Shown here piece by piece: positions 17,169 to 25,000 of a DNA stretch of 36,013 bases (position 1 is its first letter; every line of letters starts with the position of its first letter). A program made the translations under genes and the position numbers. Below the pieces are notes generated by a model that was not told the origin of the DNA, made no database searches, and was given only the letters and a program-made list of their open reading frames with translations. This DNA is from OMOG01 sp041485845 (GTDB taxonomy: Bacteria; Acidobacteriota; Terriglobia; Bryobacterales; Bryobacteraceae). The stretch is taken from positions 1 to 36,013 of the forward strand of contig JBGPKH010000011.1 in NCBI GenBank assembly GCA_041485845.1. The letters are read 5' to 3'.

Positions 17169-17281
17169 GCCACGAATGAACACGAATGAACACGAATAAA
17201 ACGGGCTTGGCTTCGCTGGCCGGGAGTATCGGTGGCGGACCCGGTTCTTCTTATTCGTGTTCATTCGTGTTCATTCGTGGC
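17169..17281. repeat. Perfect 31-bp inverted repeat built from CACGAATGAA units
   Basis: The left arm (17169-17199) consists of GC, three CACGAATxAA-type decamer units and a short tail. The right arm (17251-17281) is its exact reverse complement. The central 51 bases are unrelated. It lies in the 154-base gap between pdxS and the MocR-type regulator, upstream of pdxS. Transcribed, it would form a very stable hairpin and could attenuate read-through into pdxST. It may equally be a dispersed palindromic (REP/MITE-like) element. Confidence 0.85.
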
Positions 17282-17293
17282 CAAATGTTTTTC

Positions 17294-18769
17294 TTACACC
17301 ATGGCGGGCGCCGGCTCGAAGGTGCGTGACACGCTGGCGAGCTCGCCCGAAACGATTCGTCCCAACACCGCGAGGCCGTTCCGGATCTGGTCCGGAGGCA
17401 GCCCCGCAAAACTCAGCCGCAGCGCGCCGGGCTCCAGGCGCGAGACGGCGAAATAGCGTCCCGGCAGGTAGGCCACGCCTTCCTTCTGCGCGCGCGCCAG
17501 CAATTCGCCGGCATCCAGCGGTTCCGGCAGGCGCACCCACACGTTCATTCCGCCTTCGGGGCGGGTCCAGCGCGTGCCCGGCGGCAGGTACAGGCGGCAG
17601 GCGTCGAGCGTGGCTGCCAGGCGTTCGGCCCCGGCTTCGAGCACGCGCGCGCGGTGCGCTTCCAGGCGTCCCGATTCGGCGAACTCCAGGAGCACGGCCT
17701 GGGAAAGCTGGTCGGTGTGCAGGTCGGCGGCTTCCTTGGCCTGGCGCAGGCGGTCCATGAGGGGCTTGGGCCCCACCGCCCAGCCCACGCGAAGGCCGGG
17801 AAAGCTCACCTTGGAAAAGCTGCGCAGGAGGACGGTGCCGCCGTGCTCGTCCAACTGCTTGATGGCGGGCAGCGGTTCGCCCGCGTAGCGCAGCTCGCCG
17901 TAAGCGTCGTTCTCGACCACCGGCACGCCGGCTGCCCGCGCGGCGTCCAGCAGTCCGCGGCGCGCGGCGAGCGGCAGGGTGGCGCCGGTGGGGTTCTGAA
18001 AATTCGAGGTGACGACGAGGAAGCGGGGACGCTCGCGATCAAGGACGCGCTCGAGTTGCGGCACGTCGAGCCCGTCCGCGCCGACCGGAATCCCGACCAG
18101 GTGCGCGCCCATGCCCGCCAGCAACGCCTTCAACCCGGTGTACACGGGGTCTTCCACGGCAACGGTGTCGCCGGGGCGCAGCAGGACGCGGCCGATCAGA
18201 TCGAGGGCCTGCTGGCAGCCGTTGGTGACGATGAGGTCGTCGCCGGGGCCGGCGAGGTGCTGGCGCCGGGCTTCTTCGAGGAGGTGGCGGCGCAACGGCT
18301 CATAGCCGCTGGGGGACCCCAATTGCAGGATGTCGGCGAGGTCGGCGCGGTCGAGAACCGCGGCACAGGTGGCGCGAAACTCGTCCAGCGGGAAGAGGTC
18401 GCGGGAGGGCCGGGACATCACGAAGCTGATGACTTCGCGGCCGAAGCCAGCGGCGGGACCGATGGGCGGCGTTTCGCTACGTTCCAGCAAGGCGCTCCAA
18501 TCGACCCCTCCGGAGGTGGGGGACGGGTCGCCGGTGACGAAGCTGCCGCGGCCCACCTGGCCGGCGATGAGACATTCGGTTTCGAGTAGTTCATAGGCGG
18601 CGGAAACCGTCGTCCGGTTCAGTCCAAGCCGGCCAGCCAATTCGCGAGTGGCTGGAAGGCGCTCCCCACGGGCCAGCTCGCCGGAGCGGATTTTTGAGGC
18701 GATTTGGTCGAAAAGCTGGCGGTAGAGCGGGATTTCGGAGTCGTGAGTGAGGGCCGGCCGGAAGTCCAT
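17294..18769 (-). CDS. MocR/PdxR-type transcriptional regulator (GntR helix-turn-helix fused to aminotransferase fold)
   Basis: 491 residues. The N-terminal winged helix of the GntR type (about 10-80) reads PLYRQLFDQIASKIRSGEL, GERLPATRELAGRLGLNRTTVSAAYELL. The fold-type I aminotransferase domain covers about 110-480, with YEPLRRHL, NFQNPTG (N259), VVENDAYGELRY (D288, Y290) and the cofactor lysine K320 in SFSKVSFPG. In this family the domain senses pyridoxal phosphate or its adducts. Its place directly upstream of pdxST on the same strand suggests it is PdxR, activating B6 synthesis; GabR- or TauR-like roles cannot be excluded. PdxR genes are more often divergent from pdxST. Confidence 0.9.
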   Translation of the reverse strand: MDFRPALTHDSEIPLYRQLFDQIASKIRSGELARGERLPATRELAGRLGLNRTTVSAAYELLETECLIAGQVGRGSFVTGDPSPTSGGVDWSALLERSETPPIGPAAGFGREVISFVMSRPSRDLFPLDEFRATCAAVLDRADLADILQLGSPSGYEPLRRHLLEEARRQHLAGPGDDLIVTNGCQQALDLIGRVLLRPGDTVAVEDPVYTGLKALLAGMGAHLVGIPVGADGLDVPQLERVLDRERPRFLVVTSNFQNPTGATLPLAARRGLLDAARAAGVPVVENDAYGELRYAGEPLPAIKQLDEHGGTVLLRSFSKVSFPGLRVGWAVGPKPLMDRLRQAKEAADLHTDQLSQAVLLEFAESGRLEAHRARVLEAGAERLAATLDACRLYLPPGTRWTRPEGGMNVWVRLPEPLDAGELLARAQKEGVAYLPGRYFAVSRLEPGALRLSFAGLPPDQIRNGLAVLGRIVSGELASVSRTFEPAPAMV

Positions 18770-18771
18770 TC

Positions 18772-18794
18772 AGCCATAGCATACCATATTGGCT
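18772..18794. promoter_or_regulatory. Possible operator before the MocR-type regulator gene
   Basis: An AGCCA/TGGCT inverted repeat brackets ATACCA (18781-18786), 3-25 bases upstream of the regulator start. On the coding strand ATATGG and CTATGG form a short direct repeat around a -10-like TATGCT. ATACCA matches my recollection of the GabR box, but only one copy is seen. Autoregulation is a guess. Confidence 0.25.
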
Positions 18795-19272
18795 GGGGTG
18801 GGGCTCACGGGGGGGCGGCACCGGCGGCACCCTCAGATGAGGGCGTATGGCGATCGGCGGTGGACCAGCCGAGGCCGCGAACGAGCAGGTGTGCGGGTGC
18901 CCGCAGCGAGACTGGTCTGCTGTCCAGAATGGAGAGGGACGCATCCGGGGGGCTGGCTGACGACCACGTTGCCACCCCCCGGATGCAGGCTATTTTGGCG
19001 TGCGAACTTAGAGCTACGTGAAACCCCGCCCGACGAGACCGAGCGAATGCTCCTCCGATCATTTCGCCCGGCCCAGCCTCCGATTGGGAGGGCCTCACGC
19101 ATCTTGCTTAAGGCACCCGGGAGCCCAAACCCGGTCAACGTGTAAACGCTTTGTTTTCAGTGCATCTCGGCATTCTCGCGATGTAATCCCGGTGGACAGC
19201 CGTAAAGGCCGTGGTCATGCTGTCTACTTCATAGACAGCAGACGGTTGATGGGATAAACTGAAGGCTGGATC
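18795..19272. other. 478-base stretch without a convincing gene; contains a strong hairpin
   Basis: No frame here looks coding: the open frames have odd composition and no recognisable family. The main feature is a perfect 12-bp inverted repeat, GCATCCGGGGGG (18941-18952) and CCCCCCGGATGC (18975-18986), with a 22-base loop and no U-tract. The last ~60 bases should hold the promoter of the regulator at 19273, but no clear -35/-10 pair or sigma54 site is seen. Confidence 0.5.
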
Positions 19273-20802
19273 ATGGAACCCTCGTCTCCACCGGAGTTGA
19301 ACGAGAAGCTGGCCGCCATCCTGGCGATCTGCCAGAAGATGAACTCCGAACGGGACCTCGGCGCGCTACTCGATCTCATCGCGCGGGAGTCCACGGATCT
19401 GCTGGATTGCGACCGTGCGAGCATCTTCCTGTTGGACCGCGAGCGCAACGAATTGTGGTCGAAAGTGGCGCTGGGCAGCGAAGAAATCCTCCGATTCGAC
19501 GCCCGGCTGGGAATTGTGGGAAACGCGGCACTCACAGGCGACACCATTAATGTTCGGGATGCGTATAGCGATCCACGGTTCTACGGCGCGATCGACGGCC
19601 AGACCGGCTACCGCACCCGTAACGTGCTCGCGGTGGCGGTGAAGAACCAAATGGGCGAGATCATCGGGGCGTTCGAAGTTTTGAACAAGCACGTGGGCGT
19701 GTTCAGCCGCCGGGACGAGGATTCGCTGGCGGCGCTGGCTTCGCACGCGGCGATCGCCATCGAGACCGCACAATTGATCGGGGAGCTGCGGCGAAGCCAG
19801 GACGAGTTGGTGCAGCAGAACGCGCACTTGTGGCGCGAGGTAGAGAACAAATATTCCACCCACGGGATCATCGGCACGGGGCATCGAATCCAGCAGGTGG
19901 TGCGGCTGGTGGAGCGCATCCGCGACAGCCTGGTGAGCGTGCTCATCACCGGCGACAGCGGCACGGGCAAGGAGCTGGCGGCACGGGCGATCCACTACAC
20001 CAGCCCGCGAGCCCGCCGCGCGTTCGTGGCGCTCAACTGCGCCGCGCTGCCGGAAGCCCTGCTGGAAAGCGAGCTGTTCGGCATTGAAAAGGGAGTGGCC
20101 ACCGGGGTGGCGCCGCGCATGGGCCAGTTTCAGAAGGCCGATGGCGGCACGCTGTTTCTCGACGAGATCGGGGACCTCAGCCTGGCGGCCCAGGCGAAGA
20201 TCCTGCGAGTGCTGCAAGAGCGGGTGGTGGAACGCGTAGGGGGCCGGACGTCGACGCCTGTGGACGTGCGGCTGCTGGCCGCCACCAACAAGGACCTGGA
20301 AGCCGAAATCGCCAAGGGCAGTTTCCGCGAAGATCTGTATTACCGCATTAAGGTAATCCACATCCACATGCCGCCGCTGCGCGAGATCCGCGAGGAGATC
20401 CCCCTGCTGGCCAACCATTTTCTGAAGGAGTATTCGCGCGAGGCGGGGCGCGGCTCGATGGAGTTTTCCCCCGCGGTCTTGCGCAAGCTGGCGGGGGCAG
20501 CCTGGCCCGGAAACATCCGGCAGTTGCGGAACGAGGTGATGCGGCTGGCGGCCTGCGCGCGGCAGAACACGATCACGGAAGACGACCTGTGGGAGGGGCT
20601 GCCCACACCCGCCCCCGAACAGGCGCCCGTAAAGCCGGTGCACGTGCAGTCCCTCAAGAAGGCCGTGGCCGAGTTGGAGAAGGGGATGATCGTGGAGGCG
20701 TTGCAGGGAACCAAGAACAACCAGCAGCAGGCCGCCCGCCTGCTGGGCCTGAGCCGCCAGGGGCTGATCAACAAGATGAAGCGCTACGCGATTGCGGGGT
20801 GA
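19273..20802 (+). CDS. GAF - AAA+ - Fis regulator of the sigma54-activator type with variant loop
   Basis: 509 residues. A GAF sensor domain (about 25-168) is followed by a short coiled linker (about 170-195), an AAA+ domain (about 198-430) and a Fis-type helix-turn-helix (about 470-507, NNQQQAARLLGLSRQGLINKMKRY in pieces). Walker A is GDSGTGKE (227-234) and Walker B GGTLFLDE (291-298); the arginine-finger region RLLAATNKDLEAEI and FREDLYYRI are present. The GAFTGA loop that contacts sigma54 reads GVATGV (274-279), so the key Phe is Ala. ATPase function looks intact, but the contact with sigma54 may be altered. No response-regulator receiver is present; a small ligand or redox cue through GAF is likely. 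The target genes are unknown. Confidence 0.9.
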   Translation: MEPSSPPELNEKLAAILAICQKMNSERDLGALLDLIARESTDLLDCDRASIFLLDRERNELWSKVALGSEEILRFDARLGIVGNAALTGDTINVRDAYSDPRFYGAIDGQTGYRTRNVLAVAVKNQMGEIIGAFEVLNKHVGVFSRRDEDSLAALASHAAIAIETAQLIGELRRSQDELVQQNAHLWREVENKYSTHGIIGTGHRIQQVVRLVERIRDSLVSVLITGDSGTGKELAARAIHYTSPRARRAFVALNCAALPEALLESELFGIEKGVATGVAPRMGQFQKADGGTLFLDEIGDLSLAAQAKILRVLQERVVERVGGRTSTPVDVRLLAATNKDLEAEIAKGSFREDLYYRIKVIHIHMPPLREIREEIPLLANHFLKEYSREAGRGSMEFSPAVLRKLAGAAWPGNIRQLRNEVMRLAACARQNTITEDDLWEGLPTPAPEQAPVKPVHVQSLKKAVAELEKGMIVEALQGTKNNQQQAARLLGLSRQGLINKMKRYAIAG

Positions 20803-20833
20803 GGGACGATCCGCGAGGTTTTGAGGGCCACGA

Positions 20834-21268
20834 ATGATCAGCCAACTTCGTGTGCGGCGCGGGGGGCCCCGCGACCTCCCGGCTGTGACTGTGGTCCAGG
20901 AGGCCAGTCCGGAGGCCGCGCAATGGAAGGTCTCCGACTATCTGGAGTATGAGTTCCGCATCGCTGAGGCCGGTGGCCGCATCGCGGGATTCCTGGTGGC
21001 GCGGACGTTGGCCGCGGGAGAACGCGAAGTGCTGAACCTGGCAGTGGCGCCCGAGTTCCGCCGGGGGGGCGTGGCCCGGAAGCTTCTGCAGTCCTTTCTG
21101 GCGGAGTCTCCAGGCGCGGTCTACCTGGAAGTTCGGGAGTCCAACGGCGCCGGGCGCGGTTTCTATAAGTCCATGGGATTTCAGGAGGTTAGTACCCGTT
21201 CGAGGTACTACGAAACCCCGGACGGACCGCCTGAAACGGCTATTGTCATGAAGTTTCATTCATGTTAA
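20834..21268 (+). CDS. RimI-like GNAT N-acetyltransferase
   Basis: 144 residues with a complete GNAT fold: LRVRRGGPRDLPAV at the start, the acetyl-CoA-binding segment LNLAVAPEFRRGGVARKLL (about 73-91), VYLEVRESNGAGRGFYKSMGFQEV (about 96-120) and a C-terminal RYYETPDGPPETAIVMK. The VRESNxxGRxFYKSMGF segment and the RxxYY..P tail are typical of RimI, which acetylates the N-terminal alanine of ribosomal protein S18. No tsaB or tsaD, its frequent neighbours, is present, so the substrate is uncertain. It follows the regulator gene by 31 bases and may be co-transcribed. Confidence 0.85.
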   Translation: MISQLRVRRGGPRDLPAVTVVQEASPEAAQWKVSDYLEYEFRIAEAGGRIAGFLVARTLAAGEREVLNLAVAPEFRRGGVARKLLQSFLAESPGAVYLEVRESNGAGRGFYKSMGFQEVSTRSRYYETPDGPPETAIVMKFHSC

Positions 21269-21389
21269 GGTGGCGGATAGACGGTGATGCCGTCCTTTAT
21301 CCAATACGACGAAACGAGATTACCCACCGAGCCTTGTTTCGGAACCAACCGACTCGGCGCGGCAACCTCACTGGGAGGAATTGCCCAAC

Positions 21390-21626
21390 ATGGAACGGAT
21401 CGCACAGGATGAAATGAAAGCGCATCTGATGGCTACGAACGAGGAGTTTCGCAGGCTCGCCAGCCAGCACTCGGAATACGCCAGCAAGCTGGACGCCTTG
21501 GAATCGCTTCCCCATCTGACCACTGATGAAGAGTTGGAGGAGAAACGATTGAAGAAGGGTAAACTTCGGTTGAAGGATCAGATGGAAGCGATGATGAGCC
21601 AGTATCGGTCTCAGCAGGTCGCTTAA
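21390..21626 (+). CDS. YdcH/DUF465 family small protein
   Basis: 78 residues, mostly helical and charged. It opens MKAHLMATNEEFRRLASQHSEYASKLDALES and ends with EEKRLKKGKLRLKDQMEAMM (segments), matching the DUF465/YdcH pattern of a two-helix coiled coil with a conserved LKKxKLxLKDxM core. The function of the family is unknown. The ATG at 21390 is favoured over a TTG at 21381: GGGAGGA (21373-21379) lies 10 bases before the ATG but only one base before the TTG. A strong terminator follows 27 bases after the stop. Confidence 0.85.
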   Translation: MERIAQDEMKAHLMATNEEFRRLASQHSEYASKLDALESLPHLTTDEELEEKRLKKGKLRLKDQMEAMMSQYRSQQVA

Positions 21627-21653
21627 CGTCAGGTGCGCGCACGACGTCATTCG

Positions 21654-21683
21654 GCCCGGTCGGCTTCGGCTGACCGGGCTTTT
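21654..21683 (+). terminator. Rho-independent terminator with UUCG tetraloop
   Basis: GCCCGGTC (21654-21661) pairs with GACCGGGC (21672-21679). The inner GGC/GCT pairing closes a TTCG loop, and TTTT then TTTT after GAA follows. It should end the transcript of the YdcH-family gene. The Smr gene begins 17 bases later, so it needs its own promoter or read-through. Confidence 0.85.
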
Positions 21684-21700
21684 GAATTTTGGGGAGCCGC

Positions 21701-21970
21701 ATGGAACCGGAACCGATTCGCATTCCCATCACCGGCGTGTTCGACCTGCACAGCGTTCCTCCACGCGACGTGAAGGACGTCGTGGAAGAATACCTTCAGG
21801 AAGCCCACCGCCTCGGCTTGCGCGCGCTGCGCATCGTACACGGCCGCGGCATCGGGGTACAGAGAGAAATCGTGCGAAAGGTCCTGAAACGCACCGAGTT
21901 CGTGAGCGGCTTCCGGGATGCGCCCGGCGAGGCCGGCGGATGGGGTGCTACCATAGTTACGCTCCGCTGA
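21701..21970 (+). CDS. Small Smr-domain protein
   Basis: 89 residues, essentially a single Smr domain. The two signatures are FDLHSVPPRDVKDVVEEYL (about 13-31) and LRIVHGRGIGVQREIVRKVL (about 43-62), followed by the glycine-rich FRDAPGEAGGWGATIVTL. Smr domains are nucleic-acid nucleases found at the C-terminus of MutS2 and as stand-alone proteins linked to ribosome-collision mRNA cleavage. The DxH and HGxG motifs are intact. GGGGAG ends 4 bases before the ATG at 21701. Confidence 0.88.
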   Translation: MEPEPIRIPITGVFDLHSVPPRDVKDVVEEYLQEAHRLGLRALRIVHGRGIGVQREIVRKVLKRTEFVSGFRDAPGEAGGWGATIVTLR

Positions 21971-22029
21971 AAGCGCAGCGAATGTGGAGGTTACGGCGCT
22001 CTGTGAGAATTCGACCGCGTGCTGGAAGT

Positions 22030-22059
22030 TTGCGTTTTTCAACATCTGTGTCCAATAAT
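22030..22059 (+). promoter_or_regulatory. Candidate promoter of the large Ig-repeat protein
   Basis: TTGCGT (22030-22035) and AATAAT (22054-22059) are 18 bases apart, predicting a start near 22066 and a short leader containing GGGAGG (22079-22084) just before the ATG at 22089. Confidence 0.4.
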
Positions 22060-22088
22060 GATGTGTGCACTGGATTGCGGGAGGCGCA

Positions 22089-25000
22089 ATGATCTTACGC
22101 CAGGTATGCCTCAGAGCGTTTTTGACCGCATCGCTGGGAGTCGTGTCTGTCACGGCGTTGCATGCGCAGGGGCCGGCGCCGGCTCCCGACCTGGCCATCG
22201 GCAAGACACACATCGGCGACTTCGTCCAGGGACAGACAGGCGCCACATACACCATCACCGTCCGTAACGTTGGCACGGTCACGAGCTTCAACTTCTACGG
22301 GGTGAATGTCCTTGAGACATTGCCGGCTGGCCTGCAGGCCACGAGTATCGGCGGAACGGGCTGGTTATGCACGCAGCCCACCGGTCCGTGCAGGCGGAGC
22401 GACGATCTGCCTGCGGGCGCCAGCTTCCCGTCCATCACTCTGACGGTGAATGTGGCTAATGACGCTCCCTCCAGCGTGACCAATACTGCCACGGTAAACT
22501 GCACCTTCGACGCTTGCGACGATGCCAACCCGGCCAACGACACAGCCACGGACCCGACGACTATCCTCATCGCCGGTGCACCCCAGATCACATCCCTGGG
22601 CTCGTCGATATTAGCCTCGGACTTCGCGTCATTTCCCGCGGCGATTACTTCCGGAACCCCCATCAACGCATTCAAGCTCTACATATTCGGCAACAACTTC
22701 GACCCCAACCAGAGCACCACGGTGACGTGGCTCAACACGAGCACCCACGTGGCTACCGTTTTTTCGGGGGCCAACGTAACGCTCATCCCCGGACAAATCA
22801 CCGTCATCATACCCAATAGTCTTTTCAGCACGCTGGTCAATTCCCCGGTGAACGTGCAGATCACGGTCGGCCAGCAGCCCATCGCGACCTTCGCCCCGCT
22901 CGCAGTCCGCGGCATTGGGCCGGAGCGGGCGACGCCCCGCGGCTCGCCCCAGTCAGGCGTTTCGAACCCCGCCACGTTTCTAATTCTTCCGCCGCTGGCG
23001 TCGTTGGGGCCGAGCCTGCCGTCGGGCGCGGTGGGTATACCATACTCGCAGAATTATTTTACGGGCGGCACGGGGCCCTACCAGATGCGTCTTCTTTCGG
23101 GCGCGCTGCCGGGCGGTCTGGCCTTCTCATTTGATGCCACGAAAATTGCCGGAACACCGAACAATGCGGGGACCTTCCCGTTTCAGCCGCAGATCTTCGA
23201 CGTGTGGGGCAACTATATTGCCCCGAACGACACGATTCAGATCGCGACGATCACGCCGCCAACGATCGCCTCGGTAGTGCCGAACTCGACGCCGGCGGGA
23301 ATATCGAGCGTGCAGATCGCGGTGAACGGCAGCAACTTCACCCCGCCGCCTCCCCCTGCGAGCAACTTCGTGGCGCCGGGTTCGGTGGTGAACTGGACCG
23401 CACCCAATTCCGCGCCCGTGCCGCTGACGACGACCTTCGTGTCGCCCACCCAGTTGACCGCGGCCGTGCCCGGCAATCTGTTGACCGCGCCGCTGACCGC
23501 GACCATCACGGTGTCCCAATCGGGCGGAATCAATATCCCGGCGCCAGTGACTTCCAACGGCGCGCCGTTCACGGTAAATCCGCCTTCCATCTCGGTGCTC
23601 ACGCCCGCGGGGGCCACCGCCGGCTCCCCGGCTTTCACTCTCACGGTGAGCGGCGCGAACTTCGTCAACAATGCGCAGTTGCAGGCATCGTCGCAAGTCT
23701 TTTTCGGGGGAACTCAGTTAGTCACTACCTTCGTGAACTCGGGGACGCTGACGGCGCCGATCACTTCCGCGATGATCGCGACTCCGGGACCCGTGGCCGT
23801 CGTGGTGGTGAATCCCGGAGGCAGCCGGTCTGCCGCGGCGGCGTTTACCGTTTCGGGGGCGCCGGCGCTTCTCAGTTTGAATCCCAATTCGGCCATCGCA
23901 GGAAGTCCGGCCTTCACGCTAACGGTGACGGGCACGAACTTCACCAACGGCACGTCGATCCGGTGGAACGGGACGGCCCTGCCTACCACCTGTGTGAACG
24001 GGAACAGCAATGCGGCGGCACTGACTCCCTGCGCTTCGAACCAACTGAGCACCACCGTGGCGGCCGGCCTGATCCTGACGCCCGGAACCGCGCAAGTGTC
24101 CGTCATTACGGCGGACGGCGTGGTCACGCCGAGCCTGCCGTTCACCATCTTTCCCCGGCTGCTGATCACCACGGCGGCCCTGCCCAACGGGCTTGCCGGC
24201 ACGAATTACTCTTTCACGCTCACCGCCGGCGGAGGAGTCACTCCGTACGCGTGGTCGGCGGCCGGGCTGCCCTCCCCACTGACCGTGAATCCGGGCTCCG
24301 GCGTCATCAGCGGTGTCCCCGCCACTGGCGGCAACTTCACGGTGAATGTGACGGTGACCGATCAAAGCGGGCAGGCTGCCGCCGCGCAGTTCCCGCTGAC
24401 CATTATTCCCAAACTTGTGCTGCCGAGCGCGCCGCTGCCCAACGGGATCGTAGGAACCGGCTATTCCTTCACGTTTACGCCGGCCGGAGGGCTCGCGCCG
24501 CTGGTCTGGTCGGCGACCGGGCTGCCCGCGGGATTGGCGATGAATGCCGCCACCGGGACCATTGGCGGGATCCCCACCGCCAGCGGCGCCTTTACCCTGT
24601 CAGTGACGGTAAGCGACAGCAGCGGGCAGACGGCCACGACGCCATATTCGCTGACGATCGTCCCGAAACTCGCGATCACCACCACGGCGCTGCCGAACGG
24701 GATCGTGGGAACCGGCTATTCCTTCACAGCTACGGCGACGGGAGGGCTCGCGCCGCTTGTCTGGTCGGCGGCCGGGCTGCCTGGGGGATTGTCGATCAAC
24801 GCCGCTACCGGGACCATTAGCGGCATCCCCACCGCCAGCGGCAGCTTCACCGTGACCGTGACGGTGAAAGACAACAGCGGGCAAACGGCGACGGCGCAGC
24901 TTCCCCTGACGGTTGTCCCCAAGCTGTTCATCACCAGCGGAAACCTTCCGGGCGCCACGGCTGGAGTGTTTTACAGCTTCAGGCTGACGGCCATCGGCGG

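Noticed and set aside
17169..17281. CRISPR-like array from repeated CACGAATGAA units.
   Set aside because: The units are directly adjacent decamers without spacers, arranged as a palindrome, and no cas genes are present.
18833..19145. Open frames on both strands in the gap before the GAF regulator, one faintly reminiscent of an IS4-type transposase N-terminus (AYGDRRW).
   Set aside because: The similarity is only a few residues, the composition is unnatural (many Arg, Pro and Trp), and there are no terminal repeats or catalytic residues.
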